The notes under the pieces are model-generated. The model made no database searches. It saw only the letters and a program-made list of their open reading frames with translations, and had not been told where the DNA came from. A stretch of 64,000 nt of DNA from Saururus chinensis. Taxonomy: Eukaryota; Streptophyta; Magnoliopsida; Piperales; Saururaceae. Positions within the stretch are counted from its first letter, which is position 1, and the number at the start of each line of letters is the position of its first letter. Positions 38,771 through 48,825 of this stretch are shown one piece after another. The stretch spans positions 3,519,330-3,583,329 of the forward strand of contig CP141140.1 in NCBI GenBank assembly GCA_035235625.1, written 5' to 3'. The position numbers and the translations under genes are program-made.

Positions 38771-39714
38771 CTCCTTCCGTCTGGTAGGATAAAAATATTG
38801 TTTTATTTTAATTGCTATATTTGACTCAATTTAAAATACGTTAGATAAATCTGTGGTGCTTCCCACACAATTTGATTTTTACTTCACTCAAGCTTTTAGC
38901 TGCGAGGAGAAGGGAGGTGGGATGGTGATGGCATCGGACTCGTCACTTAGTACGTAGCTGGATCGGCTCCTCCTCCTTGTTGTCCCTAGACGACAAGCTA
39001 AATGCTCAGGTGCAGGTATGAGGGAGAAGTCTACCATGTAAACCTACTTGGATTCGTCCTTCTCGTTGATTGGCCTCCTAATCACCACCTCGTAACCCCA
39101 GTTGTAGGCCTTTGCGCCGTTCAACTTCCTGTTGCATGGAGAGGCAAGGAAATCGGCGGTGTACTCGCACTTGCCCTTCTATCAGGAGGGGATCAGGGAG
39201 AAACCCTCGTCTAAGAAGCTCCGCCGCTCCAGCCAGATCCCAGTGTCCAGGTTGCCGACAATGACCACATCGGCATAGTCGGAGTTGGGCCAGAGGCCGG
39301 AGACATGCTAGAGGCCAAGAAAATGCAGGGTTCAGGAAGTGTGGAGGTGGTGGACTCGCTCCGGATAGACGGAGAGGATGTCCGGGAGAGAGTGGAGGGA
39401 GGAGGCCTGGGAGTGGGAGAGGCGGGCGGAGAAGCCGTGGATGACGAGGTCATAGGTGTAGAGGATCCTGGCGAGGTGCGTGGAGGGAGGGGGGGGGGCG
39501 GGGGCCCGGGTCCGCAGAGGCAATGACGAAATTGTCCCAGTCTGCGAGTTATCTGAGGCAAACAACGGTCTTGCTCTTCAGATCCCCGGCGGACCCGATT
39601 ATTAAACGCAAAAGACAGATATGAAAATATTTTACTATTGTTAAACTTAGAAGAGAGATGTGGTTACGACAAAAATTAAAATAAAACTATTAATATAAGA
39701 CGGAGGGGATGGAA
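38771..39714. mobile_element. Stowaway-like ends bracketing a subtilase fragment
   Basis: The left end CTCCTTCCGTCTGGTAGG is followed by ATTGTTTTATTTTAATTG (38,771-38,813). The right end reads, inverted, TTCCATCCCCTCCGTCTTAT then TAGTTTTATTTTAATTTTTG (39,672-39,714). The two arms match over roughly 45 bp and are flanked by TA. Between them lie a subtilase fragment and spacer. It may be a Mariner-type element that captured a gene fragment, or a MITE with a later insertion. Confidence 0.5.
39020..39565 (-). pseudogene. Subtilisin-like serine protease (SBT1-type) fragment
   Basis: Read on the - strand, the I9 propeptide tail (ILYTYDLVIHGFSARLSHSQ, then DILSVYPERVHHLHTS) passes into LHFLGL, WPNSDYADVVIVGNLDTGIW (the catalytic Asp block DTGIW), and CNRKLNGAKAYNWGYE. 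This is the start of a plant subtilase: end of the inhibitor domain and start of the peptidase S8 domain. Stops follow HTS, LGL and LIPS and occur again near DESK, and the catalytic His, Asn and Ser blocks are absent. It is a truncated pseudogene between Stowaway-like ends. Confidence 0.82.
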
Positions 39715-39812
39715 TATTTGATTACTTATATACGTATACACCATTCACACCGGTACGATATTGAGGACATTTGAAGTAACAAACATATATAGCAAGCTAC
39801 ATGGTCCTCTTC

Positions 39813-41713
39813 TTAATACAAAGACCCCTTCTCCAGGAACTCTCTGGCAATCCTACCCCTTGCACCTTCCGGGAAGAATCCTCCAGGCTCGCCTTCATTG
39901 CCAGTGGAATAAACAATCCTCAGAATCTCGGCAGGTGTTCGTGCGTACGAGAGCGAGCTGGCGTCTGCCGACAGAATGTTGCTACATGTTTGGTTCTCTG
40001 CGCCAAGCTGGGGTGGGACTATGAGACCTTCATCCTTGATCCCACACATCGCCAGTCTGTTTCTAAGGTTGGAAACTTTGATCGTAAACTCTGCTACCGT
40101 GAGGTTGTAAGGCTCCACAATTTCCTTGGACCGTTGGTATAGAAGTGCTCGTATAACTGCATCTTGGCCGGATTCCACCCCCAGTAGACCTGCTAGTAAC
40201 TGCAATAATACAAAGGGGTCGGGTAGTTTATCAGATCGGTGCTATTTAACGGTTATAGCCATTAGCCCCAGTCTAGTTCCGTGTATGCTTTATGTTGCAT
40301 TATAGTGGTTAAACGACGTACGGTTTGGGCTTTTGGCTGTGGGCTTACTCATCAATCATACAGCTGCATATGGAATTTGGAGATGCTTCAGCACTCATCT
40401 TCTTTAGACAAGCTGTGCACTATTTATCGATAACTACCGCTCTCGAAGTGATCTAAATGAGTGCTATCAGTTATATCCAAATTACATAGTGCAGCTAAGA
40501 GGCTCAAGCCCCTCGTCTCGGGAAACAAATTAATCCTGCTTCTGCTCGAACAACATAGTGACATATGCTTCTACGACCTTTTCTAGTGTTCTAAGATTTA
40601 TTGCCGGTTGGAATATAATCTTTTTGAATTTGGACTCGGGGTGACATATGCTTGTACGATCAATTGAAGTTCTTTGAGGTAAGCTACTTAATTAAATCTA
40701 CTGCTAGTGAAGCTTCACTGTAGTCACGAGCGGTTCACGGCTCGGGATCGATGGTGCACACGAAACCGCACAAAAATTGCGAAAAATCACAATTTATATG
40801 AAGATTTTGTATCTTATCGTATGTGCCATTGATCTGGTGACAGCTTGACTCCGCGAGCCTCACCAGCGGATTTGAGTACCTTAATTTGTATGTTCTAAAG
40901 CAGAAAATGCAAAATGTCTCACTATATTCTTACCCTTTTTGAAACGAAGCCGTAGATGTTAGGATTTGCACCCACATAGCCAACGAGGCCCACGTAAGGA
41001 ATCACGTAAGAGGCGAGCAAATAGTTGAGGGTATTGTTATAAGGATCAAAGGGAGGGCAGAGTGGGTATCCCACTGCCTCGTCGAACAATTTCGCGAAGT
41101 TGTGTGCACTCATGTCGATCAGAGGTCTTGGAAATCCACCAACCGTAGATATGATCGCCCTGAAATGACATACAAATCACAAATACTATTCGCTTTCAAC
41201 ATAATTCAGGTGTATGAAATTGAAGAGAAGTCACATTCACTAATACCAGCAAGAAAATCAGATGAGAGAGAGAGAGAGATACCTCAAGTGGCCCACTTCC
41301 TGGTAGCCAAACTCTTCGATGATGGCCCGAGTTACAGGATCAAGGTTGGCCTGCTGGGCTCCAATTGGAGGCGGACCCCCCATGGCCAGCTCGGGGTTAA
41401 CGCAGTCGAGCCCGTAACCCAGGGCCCCGAACAGGAAGAAGTCGGCCTCCAAGAACTCGAGATTGAGAGCAACTTGTAGGAGGTCCCTGTCGATGGGGTA
41501 CACGGGGTCTGTGTAGATGGGTGGAGGTGGTGGCCGGCACTGAGGCTCGTCGGGCTCCCCTACAGGGTACCAAGCCTCTGGTCCGAAGAACCCTGGCGGA
41601 ACTCCTTTACATGTTGGGGAACTTGCAGGCTGAGCCAGCGAGCCGTGGTGTCCGTGCATCAGAACCCAGAAGGAGAAGAAGCACAAGATGATTGACATGT
41701 TGAGCAGGTCCAC
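39813..41713 (-). CDS. Desiccation-related protein PCC13-62-like, ferritin-like fold
   Basis: The family is a secreted, ferritin-like (PF13668-type) plant protein first known from desiccation-tolerant Craterostigma; the biochemical role is not settled. Exons on the - strand are 41713-41283, 41159-40934 and 40199-39813, with GT/AG borders and matching phases, giving 347 aa. The N-terminus MDLLNMSIILCFFSFWVLMHG is a likely signal peptide. The core has DRDLLQVALNLEFLEADFF, GYGLDCVNPELAMGGPPPIG and IIEEFGYQEVGHLR (helices with the conserved Glu/His pattern), then IDMSAHNFAKLF, YVGANPNIYG, LLAGLLGVESGQDAVIRALLY and a C-terminal ARTPAEILRIVY. No disabling change is seen. The gene stands alone between a retroelement-rich region and small repeats. 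Confidence 0.92.
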
Positions 41714-41776
41714 GGCTTAGGAGATGAGGAATTGTCGATTTGCAGGGGATGATGATGGGAGAGAAGAGGAGTAGCT

Positions 41777-41785
41777 ATTTATATA
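41777..41785 (-). promoter_or_regulatory. TATA box of the PCC13-62-like gene
   Basis: TATATAAAT on the - strand lies about 65 bp upstream of the ATG at 41713. Confidence 0.6.
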
Positions 41786-42076
41786 TTGAGGAAACTGGAA
41801 AGCTCCCATGTTTGGGTGGTGTAATCTAGTGTAGTAGCGTGAAAGAGGTGGCCATCCATTCCATCTGAGTAAATATCATCGTTGAGATGTCTATTAGTTT
41901 CCTTCCAAAGGCCGTGGGCGCCACTTCTTCTGCTCACTTCATTAGCGTGTCCACTCTCATCAACCAAAAACCGATAAACCGTGATCATACGTCTTTGCAT
42001 CAAATGGAAGATGATTATGAACATGTCTTTACATCAAACGGCGTACATGTTTGATGCGGAGTTTTAACGTAAGGAC

Positions 42077-42082
42077 CACGTG
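42077..42082. promoter_or_regulatory. G-box/ABRE-like CACGTG upstream of the PCC13-62-like gene
   Basis: A palindromic CACGTG in the context ACCACGTGTTAC is about 365 bp upstream of the start codon. ABA-responsive genes commonly use this core, which suits a desiccation-related gene; function here is inferred. Confidence 0.35.
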
Positions 42083-42424
42083 TTACAAGTGAGGGACACG
42101 ATTTCTGCATAGCTCCACTTGTTGGGATTTAGTAGTAATCAAGATGACACATCTGCTGCAGCTAACGCGTGTTGAGGGGAATTAGTGCGGGGTAAGTTGG
42201 GGCCGGTAGCTGAGCAGATTAATGCAAGGAAACGAATTCTCTCCTCAACAATTCTTTTGACCTGATTAGGGCATTCCTTAGTATTTACTACTTTCCTATC
42301 TTTGGGCGGAGGCTTGTTGGGTCAGTGACAGCCATGAAGACCAAATAGCTGCAACCAATAGAATTGATGGAAGTGGAATTGGTGAAACCAGGAAGCAAAG
42401 GCATCGCAGCTGCGATCCTATGCT

Positions 42425-42538
42425 TCTTCTTCCGTTCTATTCTAGATAACATGATCCACGACTTGTTGCTGGGTTTATGCGTCTTCTTTCGTTCTATTCT
42501 AGATAACATGATCCACGACTTGTTGCTGGGTTGCTTGT
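42425..42538. repeat. 57-bp tandem duplication
   Basis: The block CGTTCTATTCTAGATAACAT (from 42433) recurs from 42490 together with the following ...GACTTGTTGCTGGGTT, a period of 57 bp. Confidence 0.9.
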
Positions 42539-42587
42539 ACCGGTTTAGCTCTGACTTATGGTTTATGAAGGATTTCTTTTGGAGTAG

Positions 42588-42716
42588 TGCTATTTTGACG
42601 TGAAGAATTTCACGTCAAAATGCTACTTCAACTTTTTCACACCATTGATGAGTGGGGCCTATAAAAATAGGCCCCACTAATCAATGGTGTGGTAGAGATG
42701 AAGTGGCGTTTTGACG
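42588..42716. mobile_element. Fold-back MITE-like inverted repeat
   Basis: ACACCATTGATGAGTGGGGC (from 42639) pairs with GCCCCACTAATCAATGGTGT (ending 42690) around a short loop, and the outer ACGTCAAAATGCTACTTC pairs with GAAGTGGCGTTTTGACGT. The left side also has a nested palindrome GACGTGAAGAATTTCACGTC. The whole can fold as one long hairpin. Confidence 0.7.
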
Positions 42717-43300
42717 TATGAATCTTAACGTAAAAAAACATTTTTCTTTCTTTTGAGGTGATACTCCACATGTATGGACGAGATTGTCAGATTGAGCTCA
42801 GTAACAGTCTTGAAATTGTGGTGATGGGGCTCGTCTGGTACGGTTTATGAACATCTCCCGGATGTCATATATACGAGATCCAGTACATAATGGAAAGACA
42901 TCATGGCATTATGAAAGAGAAAATGTGCTAGTTTTTTTATGAAATAAGAAATTGAAGTTATTGATTAAACTGTAGTAGATAGTTTCGTGTTCGAGATCAT
43001 GTAGATAATCATCCCCGTACGTGTGTCTGAATAGTGTCACAAGACTAGCAACCAATGATCCAATGGTCACATTGCAATTTTTCTTTCGAGAGTCTGTAAC
43101 GAGCAATTGTAAGTTGAAAAAAGTCAAAAATTATGACTAATGAAGCAATCTCATCTGAGGAAGCAGTTCCATAACGAAAACGTATCGAACGTTAAAAAGC
43201 TGGATTGAAAAGCGGATTAGTGGTGCAATTTTGATATCAAGGAGGTATTCCGGAGGAAGATTCGGTCAGAAGCCTTCCTCAAATCTTCGTCTCCCTCACT

Positions 43301-45008
43301 CACTAAAACAAAAAAGTACCTTTTATGCTTTTATTAGTGATGTATAAAAAATGTCACTAAAGTAAGTGGTTACTACGCTTACGATGCTTATTAAAATGTT
43401 GTAACAAAATTTAGTTTTGGCAACGCGCTCAAGTAAAAGTGTCACTATTAGCTTTAAGTATTTGTGATACTTTAAAATAAAACGTTGTAAATACTCTTCA
43501 CGCACTATCATAATTTATTTGCAATATTTTTCTTTTAAACGTCACAAATAATTATGGTTATTACAATGCTTATATAAACATCACAAATAACATAATCTAT
43601 TTGTAATATGTTTTTTAAAATATCGTAAATAAATCGGGTTAACAGCGACGTATACTCCTATACGTCACAATAGCCCTATTTATTTGAGACACATACTCCT
43701 ATACATCACAAATAATATAATTTTATTTAATATATCATATTTAAATTATAAATTTTATTATTTAATATATAAATATATACTAAATTATTATAAAAAATAA
43801 AATTAATTTTATCAGCCTCATTTGTGTGAGACTGGGCTTGCGTATATTAGCATGAGCCCCAACCCTATAATCATTGAATTTTGATCTTACGATGCATATA
43901 ACTCAAGGGGCGGGCAGGTTATACCCCCTTGCACCATCACATTTAAAAAAAATAAGCTAATTTCTTTAATCTCGTTTATATGAGAATAGGGATATGCGTC
44001 AGTGTGAGCCTTGGCCCTATGGCCGCTAGATTTCGATGACAATGCACATAACTCAAGGGGCAGACAGGTTGCACGTCCCCTTGTGTCATCGAATCTCTAT
44101 ATGATGGCTCTTAAAGCCCGGCCTCACACAAACAAGACTAAATAAATTTATTTAATTTTTTTTCATTATTATAATGCCTAGGCAGAGGGATGCAGAGCCG
44201 GAGGTAGACATTTCTTCATATGTCTTCCACTAGATGCGAATATTGTAGTTTGTATGAATGCTAAACTCTCACAAGAGAATATTAACGAAGAAGATACCTT
44301 TGTTGTTAAAGAAGCAAGAGGTGGTCATGGGTTTCCAAGATATTAAATAGTCCTTTTAATCTCCTGCCGGTATAGTATCTGCTTTCTTTTCCAGCTCTCA
44401 CCGGTTGCATGGAAGATGGTGGTAACAAAGTCAGGGTTGTTAGTGATAAAGTGGAGCTTCTTGGTGCTGAAGTATTAATGGTGGACATTGTTGATGGAGG
44501 TTAGGGGGAGGTGCAAGGACGGTGATAGTTTGGTGGCGGTTGACCTTAGGCAATAGGTGGGTGACAGGGGAGGAGGAGTTTGGCTATATGTTTATAAGTG
44601 ACGTTTTTATAAAGTGTTGCTAAGATTTTATAATTAAAGACACTGACTAACATTGAATAAACCTTTAATATTAGCGACATTTTACAAATAACGTCACTAA
44701 AAAGTATTTTTTCAACGATGTTAAAAAATAAATGCAGCAAAAAATAAAGATATTAGTGAATTTTAATGAATGTTATGATATTCACTATGCAAAAAAAACT
44801 TCACAAATAATTACTTGTGACATAAATAAAACATCTCTAATAAATTTTTGTGATGCAAAAAAAGTCACAAATAATAGTTATTAGCTACGTTTTTTTATTA
44901 CCGTCATAATTTTGTTGTTGCGGGACTTTTTGTGATGCTTATATCGATGTTTTTTAAATGTCACTATTAGTGATACTTTTCCAACGTTGCTAATAGTCTA
45001 TTGTAATG
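43301..45008. mobile_element. Non-autonomous CACTA element, 1.7 kb
   Basis: It starts CACTAAAACAAAAAAG and ends TCTATTGTAATG, a diverged form of the CACTA/TAGTG termini. The trinucleotide ACT flanks both sides (43298-43300 and 45009-45011), the expected 3-bp target duplication. Subterminal regions carry many copies of GTCACAAATAA/ATGTCACTA words in both orientations, as CACTA elements do. No TNPA/TNPD gene is seen. Confidence 0.72.
43815..44101. repeat. Two diverged direct repeats of about 170 bp inside the CACTA element
   Basis: TGAGCC...CCCTAT, then CATAACTCAAGGGGC and CAGGTT, occur first around 43,852-43,930 and again around 44,024-44,082 with the same spacing. Confidence 0.65.
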
Positions 45009-45443
45009 ACTAAACTCAGCTCAACCTTTGACATCAATGAAAATAATCTATGAGGAAGAATGCCTGAAATCTAATAAGAGCGGCTCAGTACAAAGATATT
45101 CTTTATTCTGTTACTAATTAAAGGTGAAAGGTAGGATCTTGCAGTAAGATATATGACTTCCAGTTTCCACATGATCGCTGGAGTTCCTATCAATATTGGA
45201 GAAATATAATATTGAATGTTTACAAACATAAAGCAAATCCAACCCACCTTTACTACTAGTTTCAGTTACACACTGCACATATGCTGATGGCGTCATGAAT
45301 GCAAATAAGAAAATTCACGGCCTTTGCTAGCTAGCTCGCTTCGTCCTTGTCATGAGTTTGTAATAGAAGTGCTCACTGATCCAACCCTTTCACGATGAGG
45401 TTTAATTAGGGTCATAAGCGTGCGTCCTTTACGGTAACAACTA

Positions 45444-45680
45444 TCAGGTGTGACTCCATGGACCCAAGAACATGACAGTTCTTATGGGGTCTTCAATCAC
45501 GGCAGGCCTTCTTCCCTCGCTTAGTCTTGAGCAGGACTGTGAACTATTCCGGGTTTGAATCGCTTTTGCGAGGAAAGAAACGGCACCTGCATCATAGACC
45601 GATTTAAGCTTCAGCCGTATGGTATCCAGGCCTACCGAGGGTTCGCCCGGAAATTGCTGCTGAGGATTATTCTTACCCAT
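45444..45680 (-). CDS. Small plant-specific protein of unknown function (78 aa)
   Basis: The - strand frame from the ATG at 45680 encodes MGKNNPQQQFPGEPSVGLDT, then RLKLKSVYDAGAVSFLAKAI and a C-terminal EDPIRTVMFLGPWSHT. The ORF extends 29 codons further upstream to 45767, but the MGKNN start looks more natural because the upstream part has leader-like composition. From memory, the end RTVMFLG-WSHT occurs in short uncharacterised land-plant proteins; this needs a database check. No transmembrane segment or known domain is visible. It stands alone beside the CACTA element and may be a single-exon gene. Confidence 0.55.
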   Translation of the reverse strand: MGKNNPQQQFPGEPSVGLDTIRLKLKSVYDAGAVSFLAKAIQTRNSSQSCSRLSEGRRPAVIEDPIRTVMFLGPWSHT

Positions 45681-45849
45681 ATAGAACTGAAGGAAAGGTT
45701 TAATTTCAATCAACAGATTGAGGGATCGAACAACGAGCAAGGTTGGATCTGTGAGTGTGATCGGCATTTATAGACGAGCTCACTGGATAGGTGGGGCGTA
45801 TCTGGTCGAGCTCTTGGTTGTGGGCTCCACCTGGTCAGGAGACTCATCA

Positions 45850-47785
45850 TGGTGGTCCCAAGATGCTTCCTAAAATATTTAATTTATACGCATAATTCTA
45901 TTGCTGGCACCAGACAGACATATGTGGTCCGTCATAACAGATCATTGTGGATGACCTAAAAAATATGAACGATTTAGTTTATCCAATCAAGATGACCTAC
46001 CTTTCTTCAAGACACGTTAGTTTTTGTTGCAATAAGCCCATGCTGCACTATAAAAGGTTCAGATGCCAAAGAACAATACTGAGGGTGAGGGAGGACAGTA
46101 ATCTAAAGTGATATGCTTGTTGCATGAGCAGAAATTGATAGTTAAAACATTTATATTCTCCCCTGCAACTGGGAGTTGAACCAAGTCATGATATGGACCA
46201 TTGAAGATATGCTTGCTCAAGCATGTGAAATGAGTATTCTTCATGTAGGCCTTCTTACCTTCTCTCACATCATGACGATGAAGTAACCAATTTGAGGGGA
46301 ATATATCACTTTTTTCTAAGTATTCTCATCTCAATTTGGATCTGAGTTGCACGATGTGATTCCTATTTCGGAAGAAGTATCATACCTTCTTAACTATTAT
46401 AATGCTATTAGCACTTCTTTTATGTGGAATTTGGGAGCATCGTCCATGTGCCTTTATTCGTTACGGCACTTTGGCTGTATCAGCCCTTTCGCATCGATCA
46501 ACTTGTGTTTACGGCTCATGTACTTATAGAGTGTAAACACTAAGGAGTCAATGCTGGCTCGCCACTCTGCTGCTTAGACAAGTTATAAAGATCCCGTTTC
46601 TTAAAATGACAAATTTCCCTGCATTCTTGGATGTATCTTAGGATATTGGTCAGTGTAACCGAGACTTCTGATACCGAACTGGTCCAATGCAAGCCATTAA
46701 CCCTCATCATGGACTCATTTTTGTGGTGCAGGGTCATGCTTTCGTATGCATATCAGATTGGAAGAGATTTTTTCACCGAACGCTTCCATTCTCACCCCAA
46801 CAATGCTTTACTTTTCAAAAATACTAAAAAAATTCACTTCTTTTCAGTTTCCTCACTTTTTCCAAATATCTCCCTCGAAGTTCTCTTTTTCCTCCATTTC
46901 CTCCCTTCCTCCCAACACCAATGATAACTACAGCGGCTAATTCACCGATGATGGTCATGATGATAGTTGGCGCTACCACACCCAGCCCACCTCCCCTCCT
47001 GGCCCCGTTTCTGCCTGTGATAGCTTCCTCTTTCTCCTTTTCCTCCTCCTCTATTTGCGCCCCTCTCAACAGAGGACATCGGCAAGGAGCTTGTATCGTC
47101 GGCGAGGGCGGGCTGCGGCTGGTTGCAGGTGCTAGCTATTTTTTTTATCTCCGGTGGCCAGTCAAAAAGAATGCGCAGAAGTAGCCTATTGCCAAAATAT
47201 CGCAAATGGGCCGGCCGGCCATGGACCACCCATATGCTTGGTCTCAACAGAGGACATCGGCAAGGAGCTTGTATCGTCGGCGAGGAGCTTGTTCCCTGGG
47301 CCAGCCGCTTCTCCTCTAGATCTGGTTGGTCGTGAGACCGGGGGGCCTGGTTCTTGCATCATGCTGGGAAGGTTTCTCGGGAGGGACATGGCCGAGGAAG
47401 AACTCGAGCTTGTATCGTAGGCGAGGAGCTTGATCCCTGGGCCAGCCGCTTCTCCTCTGGATCGGGTTAATCGTGAGTCCAGGGGGCCTGATTCTTTACG
47501 TCTTTTGATGGATTTCTCCTCCTCCTCGTGTACTCACCACTCACAGCTCCACTAGTCCATGTTCGATGTTCCGGTAAAATCTGCTCATTATTCATCTTCA
47601 TGTTATACTCGGTGACCCAAAATTCTTAAACACTGAACAAATAAAATGAGGGCCGGACGTTTTTGATAAACAGAAGTAGATTGACATCAACATGGTCATG
47701 CTGCGTGCAAGGCTAAATTTGGAAATTATGTGAATAAGGAGTGTCGTCGTCATTGCCGTGGCTGTTGGGAAAGACGCTGAATTAG
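45850..47785. other. Intergenic region with short GC-rich duplications
   Basis: No gene is recognised. AACAGAGGACATCGGCAAGG occurs at about 47,068 and 47,245, and CCTGGGCCAGCCGCTTCTCC at about 47,296 and 47,436, so the segment 47,060-47,480 has been locally duplicated. ORFs here lie within these duplicates and are not credible genes. Confidence 0.55.
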
Positions 47786-48289
47786 AACCGTTTTTAACTA
47801 AAATTTATTAGAACGCGGCTATTCCCTGGGTGGGTACTTTTTTTTATTACTCACCACCCTCCCTCTATTTTTATGAGGTACCCTAATTAAAAAAAAAGAA
47901 ATTTTTTTTTCGTATCCCCTTTACTAGTGTGCTAGACATGCATGAACTTCTTATCACAGCAAAAAAGTTCTGCAAGGTAATGTCTCTCTTATTTTTCTCC
48001 CTACTTATAAGGGTCGTCTCTCCTAATTGCTTTTCTATGCATAAAAAGAATGGTGATTACAGGTGTTTCTTCCATCTTCCTTCTTGCCTGTAATGGTCGT
48101 CTTTCCTAAGTACTGTCCTAATGCACTTAGAAATCATTGCTTCCCATCAAAATAAAAAAAATCTTTCATTTGGATGATTAGCAAGTCATCTTTATTAATT
48201 TTCTTGGCATTTAACGATTAGAATTTGGGTTCACAGTGCGCCATAGTTAATTGAACTTTAACGTGCACGAAGTTTTCAAGGCGTCGTTA

Positions 48290-48730
48290 TGCTTTATAAA
48301 TCACCAATAAAAGTTGAAATCTTCATGATGGGTTCTGGCGGGGAGAGATCATTGTTCTATTATGATTAATTTGACAGTGACATAGTCCCCATAAAAATGT
48401 TGTTTCATCTAGTGGGAGATACTCCCCCCCCATCAGGAAAACTCCAGAAGGTGTTGTAAACCTTCTAGATGAGCTATGGCGGGGAGAAATCACCATTTAA
48501 TTATGAATACTTTGATGGGGACATGTAGTCCCCGTATAAATATTCTTCTTGTTGTAGGGGGTATCCCTTGCCAAGAAAACTTCACAAGGATTTGTAAGGA
48601 GTTAAAATTTTCTGGATGAGTTCTAGTGGGGAGTGATCATTGACAAAATAGAAATCATTGGATGAGGACTTTTAGTACCCATATGATTCCGTCATATATG
48701 GCGGGTGGTACCCCCCGCCAGTATTTTCTA
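48290..48730. repeat. Palindrome-bearing repeat array, left copy (inverted)
   Basis: About three units carry GGCGGGGAGA, then GGGGACATGTAGTCCCCGTA-type dyads and GGTACCCCCCGCC. They match the reverse complement of the 51.9-52.5 kb array, so the two arrays form an inverted pair around the transposase gene. Confidence 0.8.
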
Positions 48731-48825
48731 TAGTGATAAGATAAGTACTTGTAGAGTATCATTTATGTTGGTTTTCTATTTTGAATTTAAACCATTATTG
48801 GTAATATATTTAAAATGTTATTTGT

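Noticed and set aside
39211-39526. Pro/Ser-rich and Gly-rich frames at 39.2-39.5 kb
   Set aside because: They are other frames of the subtilase fragment, whose I9 and DTGIW motifs are in a different - strand frame.
46921-47420. Overlapping frames of 60-100 aa on both strands
   Set aside because: They run through locally duplicated GC-rich sequence and none has a domain.
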